DNA from: Streptomyces sp. CB02959
GTDB lineage: Bacteria > Actinomycetota > Actinomycetes > Streptomycetales > Streptomycetaceae
Reading direction: 5' to 3'
Assembly (NCBI RefSeq): GCF_002803155.1
Contig: NZ_NNBP01000003.1
Span: 428,667-492,666 of the forward strand
Length of the DNA stretch: 64,000 nucleotides
This document shows, in pieces, positions 42,734-49,834 of the stretch. A model generated the notes under the pieces. That model saw nothing but the letters and a program-made list of their open reading frames with translations, was not told the DNA's origin and made no database searches. Within the stretch, counting starts at the first letter, position 1, and every line of letters starts with the position of its first letter. A program made the translations under genes and the position numbers.

Positions 42734-43188
42734 CCACCGACGCCGCCCGGGACACCGACCGGGCCGCCGAGCCCCACCCGGGCCAGGAGCTCCCGCCCCA
42801 CCCGGGCCAGGAGCTCCCGCCCCGCACGCTCCCCGTCACCCGCACCCTGATCGTCTCCGGGGCGCTCGCCTCGCGCGACTACCAGGACGTGCACCACGAC
42901 GCCGAGGCGGCCCGGGAGAAGGGCTCCCCGGACATCTTCATGAACATCCTCACCACCAACGGCCTGGTCGGCCGCTACCTCACCGACCACTTCGGCCCGC
43001 GGTGCGTCCTGCGCAAGGTCGCCATCCGCCTCGGCGCGCCCAACTACCCAGGAGACACCATGGTGTTGAGCGGGACGGTCACCGCCGTCGACGGGGACCT
43101 GGTCGAGGTACGGGTCGTGGGGGCCAACGGCCTCGGCAACCACGTCACCGGGACCGTCACCGTGCGGCTGGAGGCGGTGGCCCGATGA
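42730..43188 (+). CDS. MaoC-like hydratase subunit (ChsH1-like)
   Basis: A 152-residue hot-dog protein. The hydratase motif D-x4-H is D50-Y-Q-D-V-H55, matching the catalytic pair of ChsH1. It continues GSPDIFMNILTTNGLVGRYL and PNYPGDTMVLSGTVTAVDGD. The first 33 residues are extra and include two exact copies of an 8-residue unit (HPGQELPP), from a 24-bp DNA duplication. Start ATG 42730 overlaps the preceding stop. It should form a heteromer with the MaoC-N/DUF35 fusion. Confidence 0.85.
   Translation: MTTDAARDTDRAAEPHPGQELPPHPGQELPPRTLPVTRTLIVSGALASRDYQDVHHDAEAAREKGSPDIFMNILTTNGLVGRYLTDHFGPRCVLRKVAIRLGAPNYPGDTMVLSGTVTAVDGDLVEVRVVGANGLGNHVTGTVTVRLEAVAR
42773..42820 (+). repeat. Perfect 24-bp tandem duplication inside the MaoC gene
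   Basis: Positions 42773-42796 and 42797-42820 are identical and in frame, encoding HPGQELPP twice in the N-terminal extension. It looks like a recent slippage or unequal-exchange event. Confidence 0.85.
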
Positions 43189-44351
43189 CCCGCCACCGCC
43201 CCGACACCCTCGGCGGCCGGGCCGCCGTCGTCGGCATCGGCGCCACCGAGTTCTCCAAGGACTCCGGGCGCAGCGAACTCAAGCTCGCCGTCGAGGCCGT
43301 GCACGCCGCGCTGGCCGACGCCGGGCTCACCCCGGCCGACGTGGACGGCCTGGTCACCTTCACCATGGACACCAACCCGGAGATCACCGTCGCCCAGGCG
43401 GCCGGCATCGGCGAGCTGACGTTCTTCTCCCGCGTCCACTACGGGGGCGGTGCGGCCTGCGCGACCGTCCAGCAGGCGGCCCTCGCGGTCGCCACCGGGC
43501 TCGCCGACGTGGTCGTCTGCTACCGCGCCTTCAACGAACGGTCCGGCCGCCGCTTCGGCGCGGGCGTGCAGCAGCGCGAACCGTCCGCCGAGGGCACCGC
43601 GCTGGGCTGGAACCTCCCCTTCGGCCTGCTCACCCCGGCCTCCTGGGTCGCCATGGCCGCCCAGCGCTACCTGCACACCTACGGCCTCACCCCGGACGCC
43701 TTCGGCCATGTCGCGGTCACCGACCGCCGGCACGCCGCCCGCAACCCGGCCGCGTACTTCCACGGCCGGCCGATCACGCTGGCCGACCACGCCGCCTCCC
43801 GCTGGATCGTCGAACCGCTGCGGCTGCTGGACTGCTGCCAGGAGACCGACGGCGCCCAGGCGCTGGTGGTGACCTCCGCCGAGCGGGCCCGCGACCTGCC
43901 GCACCCGCCCGCGGTGATCACCGCCGCGGCCCAGGGCGCCGGCCGTGCCCAGGAGCAGATGACCAGCTTCTACCGCGACGACCTCACCGGCCTGCCGGAG
44001 ATGAACGTGGTCGCCCGCCAGCTGTGGCGCACCGCCGGCCTCACCCCGGCCGAGATCGACGTCGCCATCCTCTACGACCACTTCACGCCCTTCGTCCTCA
44101 TGCAGCTGGAGGAGTTCGGCTTCTGCGGCCGCGGCGAGGCCGCCGACTTCGTGGCCGCCGACGCCCTCCCCCTGAACACCCACGGCGGCCAGCTCGGCGA
44201 GGCGTACCTGCACGGGATGAACGGCATCGCCGAGGGCGTGCGTCAGCTCCGCGGCAGCAGCGTCAACCAGGCCGGCACCCCCGCCCACGTCCTGGTCACC
44301 GCGGGCACCGGCGTGCCCACGTCGGGACTGGTGCTGGGGCGGGCGGGATAG
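43185..44351 (+). CDS. Thiolase-fold lipid-transfer protein / aldolase (Ltp2-like)
   Basis: A 388-residue thiolase-superfamily protein of the SCP-x/Ltp2 branch: GRAAVVGIGATEFSKDSGRS at the start, HYGGGAACATVQQAALAVAT, then ILYDHFTPFVLMQLEEFGFC and NTHGGQLGEAYLHGMNGIAE. In M. tuberculosis Ltp2 performs the retro-aldol cleavage of the C17 side chain and needs the DUF35 domain of ChsH2, encoded here two genes upstream. ATG 43185 overlaps the MaoC stop. A hairpin ends the operon. Confidence 0.9.
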   Translation: MTRHRPDTLGGRAAVVGIGATEFSKDSGRSELKLAVEAVHAALADAGLTPADVDGLVTFTMDTNPEITVAQAAGIGELTFFSRVHYGGGAACATVQQAALAVATGLADVVVCYRAFNERSGRRFGAGVQQREPSAEGTALGWNLPFGLLTPASWVAMAAQRYLHTYGLTPDAFGHVAVTDRRHAARNPAAYFHGRPITLADHAASRWIVEPLRLLDCCQETDGAQALVVTSAERARDLPHPPAVITAAAQGAGRAQEQMTSFYRDDLTGLPEMNVVARQLWRTAGLTPAEIDVAILYDHFTPFVLMQLEEFGFCGRGEAADFVAADALPLNTHGGQLGEAYLHGMNGIAEGVRQLRGSSVNQAGTPAHVLVTAGTGVPTSGLVLGRAG

Positions 44352-44373
44352 CCCGGCGGGCACCGCGCCCCTA

Positions 44374-44396
44374 GGGGAGCGCCCGGCGCGCTCCCC
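44374..44396 (+). terminator. Terminator of the ACAD/MaoC/Ltp2 operon
   Basis: GGGGAGCGC (44374-44382) pairs perfectly with GCGCTCCCC (44388-44396) around a 5-base loop, 22 bases past the Ltp2-like stop codon. Confidence 0.6.
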
Positions 44397-44500
44397 CTTG
44401 AGGAGGTGTGGCAGGCCCCACCCCTACAACTTGAGAGGGACGCCGCTTCGGCACCTTGGGGCGACGCCCGCGCCCCACCCCCGCTTCTAGCGTGGAGCAC

Positions 44501-45073
44501 ATGACCACGCCAGTGTGCACAAGCGCCTCGACGCCCGCGACGTTCCCGTCGTTCGCGTCCTACGTACGGGCCCGGGGGCCGGTTCTGCTGCGTGCCGCAC
44601 GGTCCCTGTCCTCGAACCCGAACGACGCCGAGGACCTCCTGCAGACCGCGCTCACCAAGACGTACGTGGCCTGGGAGCGGATCGAGGACCACCGTGCGCT
44701 GGACGGCTACGTCCGGCGTGCGCTGATCAACACCCGCACCTCCCAGTGGCGCAAGCGCAAGATCGAGGAGTTCGCCTGCGACGAGCTGCCCGAGCCGGAC
44801 CCGGTGCCCGCGCCGGACCCGGCCGAGCTCCAGGGGCTGCGCGACGCGATGTGGCGCGCGATCATGCGGCTGCCGGCGCGGCAGCGCGCGATGGTCGTCC
44901 TCAGGTATTACGAGGACCTCAGCGAGGCCCAGACCGCCGAGGTCATGGAGGTCTCGATCGGCACGGTCAAGAGCGCCGTCTCGCGCGCCCTGGCCAAACT
45001 CCGCGAGGACCAGGAGCTGGCGGAACTGGGCCTTAGCCGCATCGCCGCCCAGGGCTTGCCGCCTAACGCCTAA
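44501..45073 (+). CDS. SigE-family ECF sigma factor
   Basis: A 190-residue sigma factor with regions 2 and 4. Region 2 shows FASYVRARGPVLLRAARSLS, NPNDAEDLLQTALTKTYVAW and the DNA-melting helix; region 4 shows LPARQRAMVVLRYYEDLSEA and VSIGTVKSAVSRALAKLRED. It belongs to the actinobacterial SigE-type subfamily that often lacks a classical anti-sigma gene. None is seen nearby, although an anti-sigma-like ATPase lies 1.2 kb away. ATG 44501 is preceded by GTGGAG. The stop falls in a 7-bp tandem repeat. Confidence 0.88.
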   Translation: MTTPVCTSASTPATFPSFASYVRARGPVLLRAARSLSSNPNDAEDLLQTALTKTYVAWERIEDHRALDGYVRRALINTRTSQWRKRKIEEFACDELPEPDPVPAPDPAELQGLRDAMWRAIMRLPARQRAMVVLRYYEDLSEAQTAEVMEVSIGTVKSAVSRALAKLREDQELAELGLSRIAAQGLPPNA

Positions 45074-45087
45074 CGCCTAACGCCTGG
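45060..45087. repeat. Tandem CGCCTAA repeat spanning two gene ends
   Basis: CGCCTAA occurs at 45060-45066, 45067-45073 and 45074-45080, followed by CGCCTGG. The second copy supplies the TAA of the sigma gene and the third contains the stop codon of the convergent DUF397 gene. Confidence 0.75.
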
Positions 45088-45334
45088 CGAACGCGACGAA
45101 GTCGGTCCAGGCGGCCGGGGGGATGTGCAGGTGGGGGCCGGTGGCGTTTTTTGAGTCGCGGATGTGGATGGTGGTGGGGGCTACCTCTACGCAGTCGTTG
45201 ATGTTGCTGCTGTCGCTGTAGCTGCTCTTGGTCCAAGCGACCTCTACGCACTCGTTGCCGTTGCCTTGGCCGCTGTAGCTGCTCTTGATCCACGCCAGTG
45301 CGGTGGCGTGCCCGACGGAGGGCTTGAGGCTCAT
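45077..45334 (-). CDS. DUF397 protein with internally duplicated motif
   Basis: DUF397 proteins are small acidic partners of XRE regulators in the WhiJ-type developmental clusters of Streptomyces. This one is 85 residues, longer than the usual 60-70, because the core motif occurs twice: WIKSSYSGQGNGNECVEVA and WTKSSYSDSSNINDCVEVA. The C-terminal part (IHIRDSK, WTDFVAFARR) is present once. ATG 45334 overlaps the stop of the XRE gene (ATGA). Confidence 0.88.
   Translation of the reverse strand: MSLKPSVGHATALAWIKSSYSGQGNGNECVEVAWTKSSYSDSSNINDCVEVAPTTIHIRDSKNATGPHLHIPPAAWTDFVAFARR
45183..45296 (-). repeat. 57-bp duplicated segment within the DUF397 gene
   Basis: 45183-45239 and 45240-45296 are diverged copies of one 57-bp unit, both starting ACCTCTACGCA on the plus strand. 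They encode the two W-x-KSSYS...CVEVA motifs. Confidence 0.8.
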
Positions 45335-46179
45335 GTCTCTCCCAGCAGTTTCTCGATGAAGGCCAGAGACTCCCGGGGCGTGAGAGCCTGGGCCCGGATG
45401 ATCCCATAGCGCAGTTCGAGGATCCTGATCTGTTTCGGGTCGGAGATGACTGTGCTGGTGAATTGGTCATCAGGACGCACTACCGCTGAACCGTCCGCGA
45501 ATTTCATGACCTCGATGTCACCGCCCATCCCGGCGTGGTCCTCGCGGTTCGTCGGCATGACCTGAACTTCGACGTTCCGCAACTGCGCTAACTGCAAGAG
45601 GTGTTCGAGCTGTCGACGCAGAACCATTGTGCCTCCGATGGGGCGGCGCAGGGTCACCTCCTCCTGGATGAACATGAGGGCCGGGGTGGGCTCACGGTCG
45701 TAGATCGACTGTCGAGCCATGCGCGCGGCTACGTTGCGCTCCACTTCGTCCGCCGAGTACGCGGGTCGGCGCATCTCATACAGCGCCCGCATGTATTCCT
45801 GGGTCTGTAGCAACCCGTGCAGGTTGTGCGTGCCATACGCGCTCAACTCGACCGCCTCGTCCTCCCACCGCTTCAGGTCCCGGACCTTCTTCGGGTAGCG
45901 GGCGCTCTCCACGTCCTCCGCCATCGCGGCGATCTTTCCGCCCGCGTTCAGGACTCTGTCCGCCTTGTCTAGGTAGTCCGGGCGCGGGATACGCACACCG
46001 CGCTCGATCTTGTAGACCAGGTCCGCGCTATACCCCATGGACTTGGCGAATTCGGGAACGCGCAGGCCAGCGGCTGTTCGCCAGAGCTTGAGCTGACGGC
46101 CCACCAGCATGACCGACGGCTGATCGTCGTCACCTGGAGCAAGCGGCCAACTGGAGTCGTCCGATGCGTCGTCTTGCAT
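45331..46179 (-). CDS. XRE-family regulator with DUF5753 domain
   Basis: The N-terminal helix-turn-helix is at about residues 25-80 (GRQLKLWRTAAGLRVPEFAK, GYSADLVYKIERGVRIPRPD). The rest is a DUF5753 domain (HGLLQTQEYMRALYEMRRPA, FIQEEVTLRRPIGGTMVLRR, NVEVQVMPTNREDHAGMGGD). This is the WhiJ/AbaA-ORFA-type regulator that works with a DUF397 protein. ATG 46179 has AGGAGGTGGAGG upstream; an in-frame TTG at 46203 is less likely. Three copies of a 6-bp half-site lie just upstream. Confidence 0.9.
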   Translation of the reverse strand: MQDDASDDSSWPLAPGDDDQPSVMLVGRQLKLWRTAAGLRVPEFAKSMGYSADLVYKIERGVRIPRPDYLDKADRVLNAGGKIAAMAEDVESARYPKKVRDLKRWEDEAVELSAYGTHNLHGLLQTQEYMRALYEMRRPAYSADEVERNVAARMARQSIYDREPTPALMFIQEEVTLRRPIGGTMVLRRQLEHLLQLAQLRNVEVQVMPTNREDHAGMGGDIEVMKFADGSAVVRPDDQFTSTVISDPKQIRILELRYGIIRAQALTPRESLAFIEKLLGET

Positions 46180-46192
46180 GCCCTCCACCTCC

Positions 46193-46227
46193 TGGACAGC
46201 CAAGACATCTTGTCCACTCCCTGGACA
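46193..46227. promoter_or_regulatory. Three TGGACA/TGTCCA half-sites upstream of the XRE gene
   Basis: TGGACA (46193-46198), TGTCCA (46211-46216) and TGGACA (46222-46227) alternate in orientation. The last two form a perfect palindrome with spacer CTCCC. They lie between the divergent XRE and ATPase genes, within 50 bases of the XRE start, as expected for an autoregulatory operator. Confidence 0.6.
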
Positions 46228-46288
46228 TCACCGTCTGTATTGGCGTCACTACTTCTCAGGGTAGGTGCGCGCGACCACGCTGAGTCAC

Positions 46289-46699
46289 GTGAATCAGCAA
46301 ATTGTCGAGCCCAAGCTCCTGTTCCGAGTCCAGCTGTCCGCCACGCGCCGGGGCGCGCGTCTCGCCCGCCTCCTGGGTACCGAACAACTCCGGTCCTGGG
46401 GCCTTCCGTTCGAGGAGCCGGGTCAGGTGATCGCCGAGCTGGCCGCCAATGCCGTCTCACACGGCCGCGTACGAGGGCGTGACTTCCGCCTCGGCCTGGC
46501 GGCTGACGCGGACACGCTCTGTATCGGCGTTACCGACGCGCGGGGTGACCGGCTCCCGTTCCAACGGGCCGCGGCTGACGGTGAGTCGGGGCACGGGATG
46601 ATCATCGTTGGAGCGTTGGCCAACCGGTGGGGAACGGCCCCGGGGCCGTTCCCGTGCAAGACGGTGTGGGCGGAGTTCGACCTGCCGATGTGGGGCTGA
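46289..46699 (+). CDS. Anti-sigma-type ATP-binding protein of the XRE/DUF397 module
   Basis: A 136-residue GHKL ATPase: N box VIAELAANAVSHG, G1 box VTDARGDRLP, G2 box GHGMIIVGALANRWG. These proteins are regular members of the DUF397/XRE clusters. The start is uncertain: GTG 46289 is where the recognisable VNQQIVEPKLLFRVQLSATR begins, and GTG 46265 is in frame upstream. Neither has a ribosome-binding sequence. It is divergent from the XRE gene. Confidence 0.8.
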   Translation: MNQQIVEPKLLFRVQLSATRRGARLARLLGTEQLRSWGLPFEEPGQVIAELAANAVSHGRVRGRDFRLGLAADADTLCIGVTDARGDRLPFQRAAADGESGHGMIIVGALANRWGTAPGPFPCKTVWAEFDLPMWG

Positions 46700-46973
46700 C
46701 CGGGGCCCGGCGCAACGGGCGCCGGTGGCGCGGGACGCTCTAAGAACCCATAACCACAGGGAAAAAACCAACCAACCAAACCGAACCGAACCCCACGGGT
46801 TCGCACGCCTGTGTCGCACAGTGGGGTGATCCAGGGGCTCTGGGCTGGCTTTTCCGTGGCGGTGGGGTGCAGGCTCGGCGGCAACGCCCCCAAGTCCCCA
46901 GAAAGCAATCGGCCCCCGGCGGGACGGGCATCCCGGTCGAGGGCCTGACCACCCAGGAAGCAGAACCTTCCCG

Positions 46974-47864
46974 ATGGCTATGAAGCAGTTTAATGCGCGC
47001 ACTGGCGCGCCGTACACGGTTCACCGGTCCCCCGCAGGAGTGCACAAGGTGACCGAATTCCAGGAACCGGGCTACACCATCATTGGCGATCACCTCGCCC
47101 AGCACCACGAGTTGTCGCTCGGCGCGATCGGCCTCGCCGTGTACATCCTTTCGCTGCCCGAGGGCTCGCAGGTCGACATCCGCTCGTTGGCGAAGAGGTT
47201 CCCCGAAGGACGTGACCGGATCGCCGCCGGTCTACGGGAGCTGGAGCGGCACGGGTACCTGAAGCGGGTGACCAAGCGATTAGACGATGGCCGCCTGGTG
47301 ACGGTCACGATCTCGTACAACAACCCGAGGGCGACGCAGACACGACAGGCGGGGGAGGCCGACGCCAGGCCCGTGCGGCCCCCGGCCACCGCACAGAGGA
47401 AGGCTTCGGCCCCGCCGGAACGGGCCGCGCCCACGGCGTCCGCTCCAGCGGCCAAAGCCGGGCCGTCGCTGCCCCGCCCCCGCTCCGCCCAGCACCTCAC
47501 CACCGCAACTGCCCTCCTCGCCAACCTGCGCCGCGACGACGCCCGCCTCCTGCTCCCCGTACGGGACATCGACCGCCTCGCGCCGGGCGTGGCCGCCTGG
47601 CTGGAACGCGGGGTGTCTGCGGAGGCCGTCCGAAGAGCGCTGAGCGCGGATCTCCCGGACCCCGTCCGCAATCCGGCGGGCCTGGTCGCACACCGTCTCG
47701 CGGCCCTGCTGCCGCCGCCCCTCCCCGAGACGCCGCCGCCCCCAGAGCCCGCTCGTGCCGCGCGCGCTCCCTTCCACAACTGCGAGGGCTGCGAGCGCGC
47801 CATTCGTACTCCCGGCCCGGCGCGCTGTCGAGACTGCCGGTCCAACCACAGAGAGGCCGCCTAG
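46974..47864 (+). CDS. Winged-helix protein with C-terminal zinc-ribbon-like motif
   Basis: Residues 30-110 form a winged-helix domain (QEPGYTIIGDHLAQHHELSL, GAIGLAVYILSLPEGSQVDI, FPEGRDRIAAGLRELERHGY) like those of replication initiators and Streptomyces conserved helix-turn-helix proteins. A Pro/Ala-rich linker follows, then a helical region (RRDDARLLLPVRDIDRLAPG) and a C-terminal Cys cluster C-E-G-C ... C-R-D-C that may bind zinc. Function is unknown; this type is widespread near WhiJ-like modules. ATG codons at 46974 and 46980 are both possible. Confidence 0.75.
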   Translation: MAMKQFNARTGAPYTVHRSPAGVHKVTEFQEPGYTIIGDHLAQHHELSLGAIGLAVYILSLPEGSQVDIRSLAKRFPEGRDRIAAGLRELERHGYLKRVTKRLDDGRLVTVTISYNNPRATQTRQAGEADARPVRPPATAQRKASAPPERAAPTASAPAAKAGPSLPRPRSAQHLTTATALLANLRRDDARLLLPVRDIDRLAPGVAAWLERGVSAEAVRRALSADLPDPVRNPAGLVAHRLAALLPPPLPETPPPPEPARAARAPFHNCEGCERAIRTPGPARCRDCRSNHREAA

Positions 47865-47916
47865 CATGAACGCGACGATCCTTGCCCCTGGGCACAGAAG
47901 ACGAGGAGCGAGCGCC

Positions 47917-48507
47917 ATGACCATCGCACCCGACAGCGCGCGGCCGGGCCCCTCCCATGCCTATCGAGCCATGCGGGAGTTCGTTCAGTCCGTGGAGGAC
48001 ACCCTTCCCGGCAAGATCGAGATCACCAAGGAAGGACTCGTCCACGACATGATGTCGCCCGTGAAGCCGCACGAGCTAACTGCGCTGCATCTCCGGAAGC
48101 GTCTGGAGAAGGTCATGCCGGAGGAGATCGTGGCCCACACGGGCGAGCCAGATGTGGAGGACGAGCCCGAAAGCATCATGCGGCACCCCGACGTGATGGT
48201 GATCGACTTGGCCGATATGGAGGGTGACGGCTCCTTCGACCCCCGCACCCTCCTCGCCGCCATCGAAGTCGTCTCCCGCTCCAACCCCGACAACGACTGG
48301 GTGGGCAAGGTCCGCGACTACCCCCTGATGGGCATCCCGGTCTACGCGATCTTCGATCCCCGTACCGGCACCGGTGCCGTCTTCACGGACATCCACTCCA
48401 CCCCGGACGGCCCGCGGTACGCCGTCCGCAAGGACTTCGTCTACGGTGAGGACGTGACGATCGCCGAGTGGACGATCTCGACGCGGGAGCTGCCGCGGTA
48501 CGCCTAA
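47917..48507 (+). CDS. Uma2-family PD-(D/E)xK nuclease-fold protein
   Basis: A 196-residue Uma2 (DUF820) protein. The active-site pattern of the PD-(D/E)xK fold is visible: PDVMVIDLAD (Asp), LLAAIEVVSRSNPDNDWVGK (E-x-V and downstream Lys), VRDYPLMGIPVYAIFDPRTG. Uma2 genes are abundant in Streptomyces and cyanobacteria, often in many copies, with no settled role. I take ATG 47917 with GAGGAG upstream; an in-frame ATG at 47866, two bases after the preceding gene, is the alternative. Confidence 0.85.
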   Translation: MTIAPDSARPGPSHAYRAMREFVQSVEDTLPGKIEITKEGLVHDMMSPVKPHELTALHLRKRLEKVMPEEIVAHTGEPDVEDEPESIMRHPDVMVIDLADMEGDGSFDPRTLLAAIEVVSRSNPDNDWVGKVRDYPLMGIPVYAIFDPRTGTGAVFTDIHSTPDGPRYAVRKDFVYGEDVTIAEWTISTRELPRYA

Positions 48508-48558
48508 CCGCGTTGGCTGGGCTCCGCTTGGCATCACCTGCCCTTAGCGTCACCTGCC

Positions 48559-49089
48559 ATGACTGTTGAAGCCGATCCCCCGGCAGAGCCCGATGTCACG
48601 CTCACCAGCCCGGCCGAGTTGTTGGCGGGCTATCTGGATTTCTACCGTGACGCCGTGCTGCGCAAGCTGGCCGGCCTGACCGACGAGGAACTGCGGGGCA
48701 GCCGGCTGCCGTCCGGCTGGGCGCCGCTGGAGCTGTTGAAGCATCTGGCCTATGTGGAGCTGCGCTGGTTGCAGTGGGGCTTCGCCGGGCAGCAGGTCGA
48801 ACAGCCGTGGGGCGACATGGAGGCCCGTGGCGGCAGATGGCGTGTCGAGGCGGGTGAGACCGTCGAGGAGGTGACGGCGTTCTTCCGCGCCCAGTGCGAG
48901 CGGTCCCGCGCGATCGTCGCCGGCGCGCGGCTGGAGGACCGGATGGCCACGCTGGGGGGCCGGGTCCCGCCCGAGGAGGAGCGGCCGACGCTGATCTGGG
49001 TGCTGTTCCATTTGCTCCAGGAGTACGCGCGGCACGTCGGGCAGCTCGACGTCGTCCGGGAGCTTGCCGACGGCGTCACCGGCGAATAG
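48559..49089 (+). CDS. DinB/DUF664-family protein
   Basis: A 176-residue four-helix-bundle protein of the DinB superfamily. The metal-binding histidines can be placed in LELLKHLAYVELRWL, and in VLFHLLQEYARHVGQLDVVR for the two C-terminal ones, so the metal site appears complete. DinB-like proteins include thiol-transferases such as mycothiol-dependent enzymes, but the activity here is unknown. It converges with the response-regulator gene. Confidence 0.85.
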   Translation: MTVEADPPAEPDVTLTSPAELLAGYLDFYRDAVLRKLAGLTDEELRGSRLPSGWAPLELLKHLAYVELRWLQWGFAGQQVEQPWGDMEARGGRWRVEAGETVEEVTAFFRAQCERSRAIVAGARLEDRMATLGGRVPPEEERPTLIWVLFHLLQEYARHVGQLDVVRELADGVTGE

Positions 49090-49108
49090 CCGGAGGCGGG
49101 TGCCGTGT

Positions 49109-49834
49109 CTACACCTCCCGGCCAGCCATCAGCCGCTCCACCGACTCCTCCAGGGCGGCGATGCGGTCGGCGAGGCCGGTGGACTCGGCGCCCCGGGCGT
49201 CGCGGAGGAGCAGCTCGATCTGGACGAGGCGGCTGGCGATGTCCGACAGCCGGGCCTCGTCGCCGGCGGTGGGCGTCGCGGAACTCTCCGGTCCGGGGGG
49301 CCCGGGTCGGTGGGACTCGGACCGGTGGGGCTCGGCCTCGCGGACTTCGGGTCGGCGGGGCTCGACGGCCGCCGGCCCCTCGCCGCTCCCGGTCAGCAGG
49401 CGTTTCAACTGGTCTGCCTGGGAGGAGAGTTGGTGGTTCTTGCGGTAGAGGTCGAGGAAGACGTTGACCTTGGTGCGGAGCAGCCAGGGGTCGAAGGGCT
49501 TGATGAGGAAGTCTGCGGCGCCGACCGTGTAGCCGCGGTAGGCGTAGTTGGGGTCCACCGAGGCGCCGGTCAGCAGGATGATCGGGACGTCCTTCGTCTG
49601 GTCCAGGCCCTTGATGTTGGCCGCCGTCTCGAAGCCGTTCATGCCGGGCATCAGGACGTCGATGAGGACGACCGCGAACTCCTCGCGGAGCATGGCCTTC
49701 AGGGCCTCCTCGCCGGAGCGGGCGCGGACGACCTTCGGGGTCAGGGAGCTGAGGACCGCTTCGAGGGCGACCAGGTTCTCCTCCATGTCGTCGACGATGA
49801 GGATGGGCGCGGTGTCGGGTGGGGGCGGGGTCAT
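49109..49834 (-). CDS. Response regulator with coiled-coil tail
   Basis: A 241-residue protein: a receiver domain at residues 8-130 (ILIVDDMEENLVALEAVLSS, phospho-Asp in VVLIDVLMPGMNG, Thr in ILLTGAS, Lys in FLIKPFDP) and no DNA-binding domain. A charged Pro/Arg linker and a C-terminal helix with heptad pattern (IASRLVQIELLLRDAR, LADRIAALEESVERLMAG) follow. ATG 49834 overlaps the stop of the hybrid kinase (ATGA), so the kinase is its obvious partner. It probably acts through protein contacts. Confidence 0.9.
   Translation of the reverse strand: MTPPPPDTAPILIVDDMEENLVALEAVLSSLTPKVVRARSGEEALKAMLREEFAVVLIDVLMPGMNGFETAANIKGLDQTKDVPIILLTGASVDPNYAYRGYTVGAADFLIKPFDPWLLRTKVNVFLDLYRKNHQLSSQADQLKRLLTGSGEGPAAVEPRRPEVREAEPHRSESHRPGPPGPESSATPTAGDEARLSDIASRLVQIELLLRDARGAESTGLADRIAALEESVERLMAGREV

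Noticed and set aside
46742..46800. AT-richer patch with AACC/AACCG repeats
   Set aside because: It is short, holds no gene or clear symmetry, and is probably just promoter-proximal DNA before the winged-helix gene.
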